Part shown: in pieces, positions 23,862-37,500 of the stretch
How the letters are laid out: each line of letters starts with the position of its first letter
Numbering within the stretch: position 1 is the stretch's first letter
Source: Cruorifilaria tuberocauda
Taxonomy: Eukaryota > Nematoda > Chromadorea > Rhabditida > Onchocercidae
Direction: 5' to 3'
Length of the DNA: 64,000 nucleotides
NCBI GenBank assembly: GCA_013365365.1
Contig: JABVXU010000003.1
Coordinates: 1-64,000, forward strand
Position numbers and translations under genes: made by a program
The notes under the pieces: generated by a model
The model's input: only the letters and a program-made list of their open reading frames with translations
Databases searched by the model: none
What the model was told of the DNA's origin: nothing

Positions 23862-26800
23862 CCACTGTGCCGCAATATTGCCTACGGCACCTTCACCGGC
23901 TTAACTTCCAATCAAATGTCACTCGTCGCTCGAGAAAAAGAGGATGGGCTACAAAAATTAATCTCAGCTTTGTCTCATCTTTTTACTTCGATTTCCATTT
24001 ATCTATTACGTTCCTAAATTTCCACTCCAACTCCACGTTTATAACCCTTTCATTTCACGAGATTTCAAATGCTCGAACGAGCAAAAACCGCCAGCCACAC
24101 TTACCGAGCATAGGAATTAGCTAATGAGAGATACGTGACAATGATTCGTTTCAAACCAAGTTCAACATGCAAACATTCAGAGCAACGGAAATATTATGGT
24201 AATATTCCTCAGCTGCATTTTGCTTCAGCGGAATGATTGGGCAGATCTCAACCTTCCGATCGATATTAATAGCACCGATGTGATTAGTTGAACTATGTTT
24301 AAAAAAATTGTATTTTTATATATGGGTGGTAGAGGATGTGGTTTCGCGCTGCATGTATATCCTACTGTTTCTTTCCAATGGTGGAAGATATATATGTTTT
24401 AGCTGCAATAAATAATCACGTGACACTTGCCAGTTTATGATAATTGAGAACTGACTAGAAGAAGCAAAACATTAATGTACTTTTTCCGAAAAAAATTGGG
24501 ATATGTTTTTTTTTGATGTTTTTCCTTTTCATTTCCTATTCTTGATATGGCTTCATGAGGAGGGGAAATGGATCAGCGTTTAACAATAATTTAGCGGAAA
24601 ATAGACAAGACATAGAACAAATGGCATAGGGTCCAGAAGATTTGGGTGCTGTTAGTAATGAAGATGTTTGAAAGAGTATTATTAGCGATGAAACAGATTA
24701 TGAAGCTAGTAAATAAATCTATTAAATTGATAGGCTAAGGAATGAAGGAGTAATTGTTCATTTGTGGAGGAAAACGTAGAATAATTGTATGCATCAATCA
24801 ATAGACGTCCAATTCGTTGCTCCTTTCCTAATTTCGCTAAATCTCTAGTAAGAGTGTATCCATCAGAATTATTCCTGCGATTTCTTTACTGGGAGCCAAT
24901 AGAAATGATCATCGATTACTACAATAATTTAAATGAGGAATTAATCTTTATCACTCTTATCAGTATCCATTTCACAATTACTCAACTACTTGCTATAGAG
25001 ATTGGTTATATTTGGTCTCTTATACTACTCTTTCGTGTCGCAGCCTACCCTTATGCTAATATAAATTTGATGTTGTTATCGTTTGCAGCCAAATCTCACA
25101 ATGAGATATCAGCCAAGCGAATGCAGCTTTTTTTTGCTTTATATTTCTATATATACAGTAAATGGAATCAAGAATAAAAATTCCTTACTGATGACCTGAA
25201 AAGAAAGCGGTCAATTTTTGCCTTTATTTTGGGAATGACAGTAGCTTCTCCTCTAAATTCATTTCACTAATAAATTATTCTTTTATTCCTCTCAACTTCT
25301 AAAGTGCTTTTATTAGTTGGTGCTCTTTTCAATTTCATCTTTCAATCGTCATTTCCCATCTCCCTATGCATTAATATGATTTTACATTGCATCCTATATT
25401 TGATTTCCAGTTTGTTGGTTACAAATCCGTCCTGTATTTGTCTTATTTTCCGTGATTCGTTTCACTTATCTCACTGTCCGATAATTCATATCAATTATAA
25501 AATTATTGCTCTCAAGCAATTAAACTAATAATTTCTATAATTTGTAATAAGTTTTCGGTACAGGGCAAATCTATGTAAACATTCTAAACCTCTTCATAAA
25601 TCTTATCAAACCTAAATATTTTGTGAACATCATCATAAATCATCTCTTTACAAATTTTCCGATATCCTCTTTACAACGTATTAATGGTTATGAACTGTAA
25701 ACATCCTCATCCTAGTAAATCTCCGCCTTCTGCTTCTGCCTTCTTCTTCAAAGATTTTTTGGAAAAGGTCGTCTTCAAAAAGGGGACTTCCAAAAGATCT
25801 TCGATCACAAAATTCTACTTCGTTATCCTTTTCGACTCAACCTAACGGATCATTTCGTTTCATATTGTTGCTGTAATCTCTATATTATCAATAAAATATT
25901 ACCTTGGCTTGTTCTTCAACTCAAATTTCAACAAACGAGGAATTGTTCTACCAACCTAAGGAACAACCATGTAACAAACAAATTGTCCGTAGATCTAATC
26001 AAATCAAAAAACTTCCAATTCAAATTTTCACGACACTTGGCTTATTTACTATTTTTATCTTATCTCCTTAGTAACATATATATCATTGTTTGATGGTTTT
26101 CTAAACTATCTAACTTATACATTATAAATCCTTTTTATCAATATTATTAGTACTGTTTCTTTTAATTCTTTTCATTTCGAGTTGCTATTGTCATTCCCTG
26201 TGTTTCTTGAATTGCTTAGTCTTACTCGTTTTTTTCATCATACTTGAAATGGTTTGGTGATCGGTGTTGAAAAAAGAAAAAATAGGTTCATTATTTTCTC
26301 AACTTTCAACTTTCCATTTGCATTACTAAAGTGTTATACTTCTGTCTACGTTTTACCAAAAAGCTCTCTACATTCGTTTATTTTATTAATTTTAACTGGT
26401 AACCAACATGTTTGGAAATGACAGATCGACTACAAAAATTGATACTGATTAAATGATATAAATGACTATGAAGCTGTATTTCTTACTATATAACAGTTTA
26501 GTGATGACACTGATTATCATTTATATTCATGAATGATTCGAGCTGTCTGAACACATTAAACTTTTATCCGAAGTAGTAAAGCCATCTTTGCTCTGGTGCA
26601 ATTTAAATACCATCGTTAACCAAATTTCTTTTCTCTAAAAACATTAATCGTTCTTTTGAATTTTTGAAACTTCAATTCATCGTACATATTCAGTGTATTT
26701 AACATGAATGACTCCAGAAACTGAATAAAACAACAAAGGAACAGAGGGATACCCATCTTCAGAGTACGTCTCCTTTTCCATGTATACTATGAATTGTTTA

Positions 26801-28558
26801 ATGCGAAAAGCTAAACAAACTAACATATTTAATGTTACACAAATAATATCACTGTAATTTAAGCTTGCTTATTCATTTCATGCTATGCAACTCGTGTAAC
26901 TTTATTTCGATGCGTCATAACCCATCAAAAGTATAAGATCCTTTACGCTTACAAAAAAAAACTACCGATCAGCAAAAAAAACATCTGTTTCTAATACTGA
27001 ACCCTTCCTCTAGTTCATCGAAGATTTTATACAAAACTAGTAATCTGGTAAACATGGATGGAATCCAGATCTGCTGGGTAAGTAATGATAACACGGTTAA
27101 CCACAATTTAATTAAAGATCTATATACAAAGGAAAACGGTAAAAGAGGCAAGCAGAATGAAAGTCTCATCACCGCTATTAAGAAAACTGATTTTATGAAA
27201 TATTCGACAAACGATATCATATAATACTTTTATGTCAAAACTCGTGTCAAAACAGTCGAAAATAAATAAATAAAACGACGTAATAACAATAATACAAATC
27301 ATTCCGAAAACAGCTCAATCAACATGAACAAGAAGACATAAATGTAGGAAAATATATCAAAGAATAATAGTAGCAGTATTCCACGGTAATAAGGATCATG
27401 AGAATAATCCACAGAAACAGCACTCGGCAGAGTGCGAATCGTGAGAACAATTCGTGGCTAAGTCTTGACTAGTTTTATATTTAAAAGTACTTGAAAAAAT
27501 TGAAGAATTTTTTTCTATTGCTTTTTCGAAAATAAATTGACAGAAAATTTGTATTTTTGCAATTTAAACGCTTAAAATGGAATTTGAAACTGCTAATCAG
27601 ACATCATTTAATTTATAAGCAACAAAATCCAAAAAAAAACTGCCATTGTCCTCTTGAAACAAAATTCTTTAAAAACAATATTTTCTTGAAACGTTCGAGA
27701 ACATGAAAGTGTGTGCATGTTGGTGGCAAAAAGGCATACTTCAAGCGCAAAGAATAAACAAAAAACAATAAATTGTGCTCTTCTGGGAAAAATAACTAAT
27801 AACTAAGAACAATGGGTTAGAAATATAAGCGTCAACGAGTATAAGGAACAGGATATGAAATCATTGAATGGTACTGATATACACACATAAAATCCGACAT
27901 TATCATTACCACGAAAAGTAGAAAACAAAAAACACCGCACACTATGCCGAACTTATCGTTTCGGCTGATCAAAGACAATGAAATGGACCATGCGTCCGAC
28001 CAGTAAACACAAGCAATAGACTACATTTGCAAATGACAATGTTTAAAAATATTTTCAAGAATTCCCGGCAAAATGCTACGACAAAAGCTGCAGGTAAACC
28101 TGAAGAATAAAAAACGAAGGATGAGTTGACATAGGTGATATCTCCTCCTCGCACTCCCTCCCTTAAATTGTCCACAAACTTCTTCCTCTCCGCCTTTCTC
28201 CGACATAGTATGACAAATCTCAAGTCGATCAGTATGCAGAATATAACATTATATCTTCAATCGCAACTCTAAAAATCTCTCGCGTACTTCAATTAACTTC
28301 CAGCATTAAAAACTGGAATAATCGCTCATTATCCCGAACTCGAATTGGAACAAGTCAAACAATACAAGTGAACAGAAGGAACGCCTAACATGAATTCAAA
28401 GAGCAATAAAAAGCAGTACCCGTTAAAACAACAATGAATACTTTCTTGAGCTCATTTTCCTGCTTCTTAAAATATGACATAAAGTCATACTGTCTCAGAA
28501 AACTACCGTTCGATAGAGTTAAGGGAGAAGAAATCTATAAAGAATTTGTGAAGAGAGC
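23862..28558. other. 4.7-kb gap between let-526 and tat-5
   Basis: The first 200 bp next to tat-5 are less AT-rich and probably hold its promoter and 5' UTR. The last part holds the let-526 3' UTR. In between I find no recognisable gene, RNA or repeat. The longest open frame (24785-25177, +, 130 codons) is rich in hydrophobic and aromatic residues, as AT-rich random DNA gives, and resembles no family I know. Confidence 0.6.
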
Positions 28559-31500
28559 CTATGCAACCGCTTGTACTGAACCAGCTGGTGTTGTTGGAGT
28601 ACTTCTGGAAACAGCTTGGATAGACGTTACAGCAGCTTTCACGTCACCATTCACCAAAGGTTTTAGAGAATTTGGAGCTGAAGTACTTGAAATATTACTC
28701 TTGCTGCTTGGCGCATAATTTAAAAGACCATTTTCTAATTTCTGCTTTTTCACTTTTTCACTATTTGACGATATATCATCCTTTGTTGGCCTCAAGCAAT
28801 CTCCATGACCATCTGCATTTTCCATTAATGCTAAAAAACAAAGTACCAATTTCATTTTTAACAATTCACTGATTGATATAATTTTCCTAATTACAGAGTA
28901 AAATGAAAGTAGTAAAATAGGAGAGTTACTACAGGAAAATTGCATTTGCATAGAAAATAGATGAAATTTTCAGAATAAATATAATGTTTCAATTCAATTT
29001 AGGAATTTGAGTATTCAAAAATTCGAAAAAACATGTATATAAATGAAAAAATACCTTTGGGAAGGCCATTGTGTTCAACAGGACATTTCATGAAGCTACT
29101 TTCAGAATAATCTCTTAATTCTAGTTCATTTTTCAAAGATTTGACATCACCATTCAATTTACTCGCTTTTCGTTGGCAGCTTTCTTCATCTGATTCTTCG
29201 CCCTTTTCAATGCCTTCCCTCTCTTTATCCGAAAAATGCTGCATTGCGTACAGGACATTCGTGATGGTCTGTCCCACTCGCGAATCCATCTGTAGCAGCA
29301 ATTAAAACTTTTGCAAACTTACTAAAAATTGAGCCAATGCGTAAGCGATATCACTTTGAGGTGACAAAAAGTTAATTTAAATAGACCATTATAATAAGAA
29401 AGCATTATAACTATGCTTTATATAAATATAAAATCAAGGAAGAAACTATAAAAAACAAATCATAATAACTAAATAACAAACATACCAGATGTGACATCGT
29501 AAACTGCAGTAACCTTTGTTGATGCCGAATGAGATGTTGCCTGCAAGCTGGCACTTTGCAAAGCTGCTGAAGAATAGATGCTGCTCTCCTCAACATCGGT
29601 ACTGAAGTACCCATCATTTCCGGATTATCTCGAAGTGCCTGAATTCCGTGTTGTTGAGCTATCTGAAATATCACTTTCAATTTCAAAACGATTGCTTTGA
29701 AAAATAACTTCAAGAACGCAACGCTAAATGTACAAAGCGCCGGCTCTCTCTCAAAAAAAGAACCTGTCAACTTCCCAATCCTCATCTAAACTTCTAACAA
29801 AAACATGCTAGCACTTTCCGCTTGAAAAAGGAACTGTTTTCAACTAAACAATATTGGCATTAAATTTACCCACCCTTAACTCCCCAAAGCAAAATAATTT
29901 CATTGCAAACCTGATGCATATTTGCATCACCCATTTCAAGAAATGCCACCAAATAATGTACAGCCGGCGACTCAGCAGCAACAACGTAGCATGTTGGCTC
30001 CGAAATAGTGCATAAAGCATAAAGTATAACAATCGCAAACTCCCTAAAAAAGATAAAAATAAGTCAACAAAAATTCAACATGACAACATTGGTGAAGGAG
30101 TACAGTAAAACAATACAAACAGGCTATATTTGTTCACATTTTAGACTATTTCTAATACTCCCCTTGATCTTGTTAATTTTCAATAAGTACATTCTGGAAA
30201 TCCGAAATTCAGTTGTGCTACCAATACTTTGAATTACCAATATTTTCATGTTATATGAAACTTAAGAATAAGAAAATCCATACTACCAACCTGCTTGGTA
30301 TTTCTTCATTCAAAGCAAGCAATCCGACCAACATTTTGATAAAACTTTCCAAGCGCGACCACGGGCCCGTGGAGAGAAGAAGATCAACATTATGCTCAAT
30401 TACCGACAGTTTACACAAGGCTTCCAAAGCATAGTTCCTTCAAAATAACATTTTGCAAAACATAATAATACTGGTTTCATTACTAAAGCAATAAAAATGC
30501 AAATTTAATTTGTTCTGTTCGATATATTCAGCCAATAAATGCTAGCTGAACAAATCCATGTAGAAGAACATATATTTATATATAAACTAGTGAATTCGTC
30601 GCATACAAAACTAATACACTATGGAAGACTTTACATAATTTAATTACACACAAAGAAAACATACCTCGGCGACACGCCAGCCGAAATTAACGGATCTTTC
30701 GCTTCTGCACACTTACTCACACACCAATGGATAAGTGCATCAAATAATGGCCAAGCAACATCTGACTCAAACTCAATCAAGTCCAGCTGGAAAATACAAA
30801 GTATATTGAAAAAAAAAACACAAGTTTAAAATTTTGTTATTAAATGATGTTTGAAAAACGTTTACCTGAACACTGATGTGTACCAGAGTAACAAATGCAT
30901 CTTCCCGCAACTGACAAGCTGTTTCAAACAGCAATAAAGCATTATCATCATCTGATTCCAATAAATCTCCGGGTTCCATCAAACGACGATTTGCATCCGA
31001 AAGTGTACCGACAGCTGGAGATGATTGAATGTCCTCCTGAAAATACAGCGACCGTTTGTTATAATGGTCCATGATACTCAACAAACAATTGCTACAGTGG
31101 TAATGTCTTGTTCTCTAAAAAGCACTCTCAGGGCTGAACAAACGAAACGCAATTCATAAATGATCAGTGGAATTATGATAACAATAAGAGAAGCTGGAAT
31201 TGAATGACATGAAAATTATAACTCACATTCTTTGATAGTTGTTTCACCAGCGATCCTGGCAATTTCAGAGTTCTCTCATCTGTATAAAGCCTTAATAATC
31301 TTCCAATAATATACAGCAGACCAGCATGCTTAGCCATTGGCCCTTCATTACCAGGCAGAAAGGATAAACCACGCAGAACGTTTGAAACCGCCAAACAACG
31401 CCTTACCTATAAATGAAAATAATTTTTATGTAGTTAACAATAACCTAGTCGGAACTTCTACAAAATACTCCGCATGAAAAACTTTGATTCAGATTAGTAA

Positions 31501-34500
31501 AGAGTAATCTTACAATCATATGTTCTAGTCTTAGTTGAATGATATAAAATGATATATGGCAAACAATTTTTTGATCACAACTTACAAGCTGTAATCGCAA
31601 TTCATCACGAACGCAGAGTGCTGTTGGTCGTATAGTTTTCAGCTCCACTACTTTTTTGTATTCATCCTCGTCACCAAACTTTTCCATGTGAGAAGGTATG
31701 ACTCGCATTGACTGCAAATGCTTAATTCAGCATATGAAAATTAAGAAAGTAAATGACAAAAGACTAGAAAAAAGTTATGAGGAAGTCATAATGGAATAGG
31801 TTGATTCTTCGACTTCATGAAATATAGGTGCTGATAATACGTAGATATATTATTGAGAAAAATATCGAACAGCGTTCATCCACCTTATCAATTTTGCTAT
31901 AATACGCCACATCGTCGAGGTCAGTTTCAACCACCTTTGATATTCCATTCATTTCTTTTACGAAAAATCTTGGTTTCTTCAGCTGTTTTCTGAACTCTAT
32001 ATCAGTAGTTAATCGAGCTGCTAAGTAGGAAGATGTTTCTCCTCCTAATCCACTTAGTATTCGCGATTCGTGATAATCCTTTGAGAGAGTTTCTGAAAAT
32101 GGAAAGAAATAAAGCGAGAGTTTTGAATACTTGAAAAAACAACGACCGAAAACATTTGGGAAATTAAGACCATAATATATTCCCATTCATTTCTTCACTC
32201 TTTCAACATATTCTTTACTCTTTTACCCTAGCATTTATTTATAATAGATTCGTGCACATATACTGTGCGTGACAGCCATTCCAACAATTAAAAATTGAAA
32301 CAAATATATACCATCCGCAATGTCACATGACCAACCACTTGGTCTAGCACGTTTTAAACATTCAGGTAGTTCCTTCTTCTCAATGTGCACTGTTCGACCT
32401 AAATAGATTTCATGAAGCTATAAATAACACGGAAATATCAACACATCATTCTAATTAATCAGAAAAACATACATCGAACTCTAGAAGTTCTTTCTGAACA
32501 TAGAATCTTTGTGGAAATGTTTCTCTTTATAACTTAATTTCTTAGATTACAAATATAAATACGTGATCTACATGAGTATCTCATTCAAAACTAACCTGTA
32601 CGTGATACTTTTGTGAAATTTGTTGGTTCATTTTTTAAGCTCCGTGATTCAACTAATGCAGATGCTGCTGTACGTTCTAATTTCGGAGGCTGTATCCAAA
32701 TTTCACTATATTCACCATCTGCTGTTCGTGCTTTAGATTCTGCACCTACCTAAAAAATGTTATTGTGGATAACAAACCTTCAACAAACTTCACCAAAAAT
32801 ATACAGTCGTAACATTTTGGATTAAATCAGATGGCAAACCATTTATAGATTAGATTAAAATTTTCAAAATTTTGCTCGCAATTAAGAGTTTCTAATAGTT
32901 TGACAGCTTTAACTACAACTAAAAAATAAATTTCAGCTATAATTTTTAAGAGCGAACAAAGACCTCGAAGACTTTTGGATAAAGAAGAGACAACAATGCC
33001 CTGAAATGCTCAACGAGCACGTTCAAAAGTCCAGGAGTATGATTTAACATTGTTGGTGGAGCGCAATCGTCATAGAGCATAATATTCAATGCATTCAGCG
33101 CCCATGTTGCCTCCGTTTCTAAACCGCTGCGTAAAGCCATTGTTATACGTTTCGTACTCACCTACAAAATAACGAAATATACAACTCTTAATTAATTTGA
33201 AGAGGATCTGTTAAATAATTTTGGCTTACCCGCATTAAATCTTTCATCACTAATTTCCGTCTCCTTCGTTGACTGATTGTTGTTGCTTCAACACTGCCTG
33301 CTGGAAACTGCATAGGTTGAGGCTGTGTAAACTGGGCATATGAAGGATGCATAATTGTAGCCACAGCTGTGCCAGGACCTGAGGCAGTATTGGGCGTATG
33401 CATGCCACTAGAAAGAATGTTTAGACCTGACGTGGACTGCCCCAACGACCCAGTTGTACCATGTATTCCTGTGAAACCTGCTGATGTCGATGGCCCCATA
33501 TGGGGAAAGGGATTTGACGATGCACCAACTACGCGACCTCCCTACAATAAAGAAATACCACCTTTTGCTGATATGCGTAAACAATGTTGCAATAACAGAA
33601 CTATCATGCAAAAGAAAGAAGCGAAACATCCGAAGACGACCTAACACTTCGTTATCATTGATACATTTTGAAATGCTGACGAATCATCAAACGTCTTATC
33701 AAACATTTGAAGCGAAAATTTGCATATTTTGAAAGATTAAGAAAAATAGACACCTGCATCATGGAATGCGATGGATACTGCGGCTGCAACTGTTGATGTG
33801 TTGCCGAATTAGACGGTGCAGCCGAGTACTACAATTTTTCATCAGTTTAATAGTTTAACAATCTAGAGTAAATAAATGCATGTTTAAATTTACCTGTATA
33901 ATAGCTATGTTAATGACTACACCATTAGAGGAATAATATAGGTAGTGAAACTATTTAAGATCAGAGTAATTCAAATATTCATAAGGATATGAATATATCT
34001 TTCATTCATCTATTATTTCACGATTTTAATTAAAACACCTTATCGAGGTGCTAATAAAGTGCAATTGTGTGGTGAAGAAAGTTCCTCATAATGATATGTT
34101 GTTACAGTGATGAGAGCATCGTAAAACTAACCCTTAATCGAGCAGTTGTTCCCGGTACAGCAGAAGCTATAGCTGATCCAGGTGACTGTAAGCAAAAAGG
34201 CGGTCGTCTTGCAGCATAATGCTGCTGCATTTCAGGAGGTAGAGTTCCGGAAACCCGTGGTACCATTGCCGAACCCATTTGGGTGTTCCCCATCGAGGAT
34301 GAAGTTGGTATATTTGCATGTGGTCCTGAATACCGCTGCATTTGTTGCGAGTTCCACATCTGTAATGAATTTCAGACAGATTTATTCAAACTAGTAGCAT
34401 AAATTATTGAAGAAACACAGATGAATGCAATAATGACCTGTTGCTGGTACATTTGAGTTGCTACTCCAGGATGCATTGTTTGGTAGCCTTCTTGGTAATT

Positions 34501-37500
34501 ATGAGCGGAGTATCCGGGCTGAGACTGTGGATAAGATGATTGATGATATGTACCAGTTTTCATAGACAGTGTTCCAGGAGGCCCAGTTCCCGGACGCAAA
34601 CCTGCTGCACCATACATCTGAGGTGTGTGAGGTTGTCCGTAATATGGCACTGCAAAAATGTAAATCCGAGAATATCATAATGATTAAAAGGTAACAACCT
34701 TCATAAGAATAGCATCGCATTTAACTAAATCAACGATTTAAGAGATGCTTTGCAGAATTAATCTAAATACTGCTTGCTAAGCTGGTAAAATATTTAAACA
34801 TAAACAACAAACCAGAAGGCGGCTGTTGCGAAGGTCCAGATGGTGGGATGCTGCAAGAGGTCGTTGCATTTGGTACCTGTTGTGGATGACTTGGTGGCCT
34901 TAAAGATGTATTGTCTTCAGCTGACTGTCTACTACTACTATCTGGAGTTGTAGCTAATGGTGGACCAGTACTTGGCGCTCGACTTTGTGAACTCTGACAC
35001 TGCTGACTGTCAACCTGAATATAAGACGGGTAATATGAGATAGTCCAGTACTCAAATACCTCACATGCTTTTATTAAGTGAATGAACTTTTATTACGTAC
35101 AATTACACACATATGAACAATACGGAAGAAGAATTATGAAATTCCCATCACCAATTAAATTGTCTAACCCAGATGAACCCGTTTTTATATCAATCCTATC
35201 GATTAATTTGGTGCCGGTAATGATAATAAAATGGAAATGTTTCTCCTTTCCAGAATGAGTTAAAATCCTGAACCAACCTGTAAGGTAGATGAAGGGGTAG
35301 TTGTACGCGGTAACTGTTGCTGAACAGCATATGCTGCTTGTTGCTGATGAAAATAATGCTGCCGCTGCTGTTCTTCATATCTTTGTTGCTCATCTACTAC
35401 TGAACCTTGCTGAAATAACGTACAGTTTATTTCATATTAATAAAGAACTGATGCTTATGAGATGCTAATACAAAACCAATAAATACTTACCACTAACCGA
35501 TGTCGCACTTAGGCACTTTTCCATAGTGCGAAATCCAAAATGCGAGAAAAGCGAAAAATTATCTTAGACAGAAATTGAACCTTACCTGCATCATCTGGGG
35601 TGGCAAAGGAGGTCGTATTGGAGCAGTAGATCGCATACCGGGATGGTATATGGGAGCACCTGGTGGACCAGTCACAGCAGGACCAGATGGATAACCTTGA
35701 GGTTGCCAACCAACGGGGCCTTGCAATCGTGCTTGCATGCCCGGATCCACGTTGCCATAAAAATAAACTGCATTCGTATCTCCCAAATGACCATATCCTG
35801 CCGGACCTGGTTGGCCTGAGATTGATTAAATCTTACATTCTGAGAAAAACACCGAACAATAATGAAATAAAAATCTGGTAAAGACAGATATCTGCTATCT
35901 TTCAAACCTCGGAATATACTACAGAATCCAGCTATGGAAAAACCAAAAGTAAAAAAATATATCTGTTTATTATTGAAAAGAAATTATAAGATTTCAAGCA
36001 TACAGTAAGGTATACAAAATTGCCCAGTATTGACTACTTTAGTTGCCATGGCGATGGTAAGGAGCAAAAATCTCTCTTCTTAAACAAAATACAGAATTAG
36101 AAATCGGATTTCACTCATTTCAAATGTAGTCTTCACTGACTGATTTGTATAAAATTAAGAACGGAAGTTATATCCAAAAATAAAAGTCAAAAAGCTACCT
36201 GACTCGTAAACTTTTTAGAACTCAATATTGAAGGAATCCTGCCATTATATGACCAGAATCTACATTGAGTTTATTCTGAATTACCATGAGGTATCAAGCA
36301 ATGAATCAAAAATGATGGATGTAGGTTAGCAAGATAACGATGACTGACAATATAGGCTAGCAAGATAACGATCAAAATAAATTTAGAAATATCAAATAAA
36401 TGTAGATCAATGATTAAAAAAAATGAAAAGGAAAATAAAGATGAAACGAATCTACCATAAGCATCGCGATAGCTGTAGGAATTAAATAATAACGACGCCC
36501 AAACTTACCAGTAAGAAATCCGATGCAGTATCCACATGAATAATGGTTGGCAAATAGAGATGTAGAAATAAAATGATGACCCTTTTTCAGACAACCGATT
36601 TAAAAATTTACAACGTTCCTTATACCTAACTGAGAGAGAAAAAATCATCAAAAAAAATGCAATCTAACAATTGGAGTAATTATGCCTTATTTAGATAAGT
36701 TTTTTTCAAATCCTTATATAAGAGAACCCTTCCAGAAAACAACTTCTAAACAATATTAATTTGAAAAACCCATGACTATACACAGAGGGAAATCCGCTCA
36801 TTCAAATATGACGATTTCGTTTAGTAAATCCTGTGCAAGGAAGAATACAGATTACAGTGAACGAAATACATGGCTGCCACTGCTAGCAATATCTTAATGA
36901 AAGCATAGAATGTTGCTCGGGATTTCCAAGAAAACAGTAGAAAGCGAAGTAGAAGTACGAACCTTGTCGAAAGCAGCCGGGCTGTGGTAAAAGAAGGAGA
37001 ATGATCTGCTCCGGATACGACACCCATAAAGCTCAAAGGAACCACGTAAGTCAAACAAAACCAAAATTTCCGCAGAAAGTGAAGGATGAGCAGAATTATC
37101 TGCATCATGATGATTAAAAATGAACAATTATTAATAATAATAGGAATATGTCATATTACTACAGTCACTGCAGCGGAAATGAAACAAAATAATATTAATC
37201 AACAGAAAATAAATGCAAAATGAATGGTGGAAAAAGACATAATCGATTTCTAAATTTGTAGCTGACGATGTCATTACTTTTTTCTACAAACACATTTTTC
37301 ACTCTAACGAATTATATTTTGAGATAATAACACTGCTAGAAAAACTTTCTTAAAAAATAAACACTACTGCTGCGTACAACCAAAAAATGAACACTGAAAT
37401 GAAAATAATTTACGTAATTAGTTCGAAATAGCTCCAATAGGTACAAAAAAAATTTTTTTCCTTTGGACCTGGGACTGGTACTAAAATACCAAAAACAAGG

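Noticed and set aside
24785..25177. 130-codon open frame (+)
   Set aside because: Composition is what AT-rich DNA gives. No motif, no plausible exon partner, no recognised homologue.
27969..28223. 84-codon frame beyond the let-526 stop (-)
   Set aside because: No family match and no in-phase splice to let-526. Most likely 3' UTR or gap sequence.
31085..31160. Extra let-526 exon (frame reading ELRFVCSALRVLFREQD)
   Set aside because: Looks protein-like, but the acceptor needed is absent or out of phase. The exons on both sides join directly in phase 0 without it.
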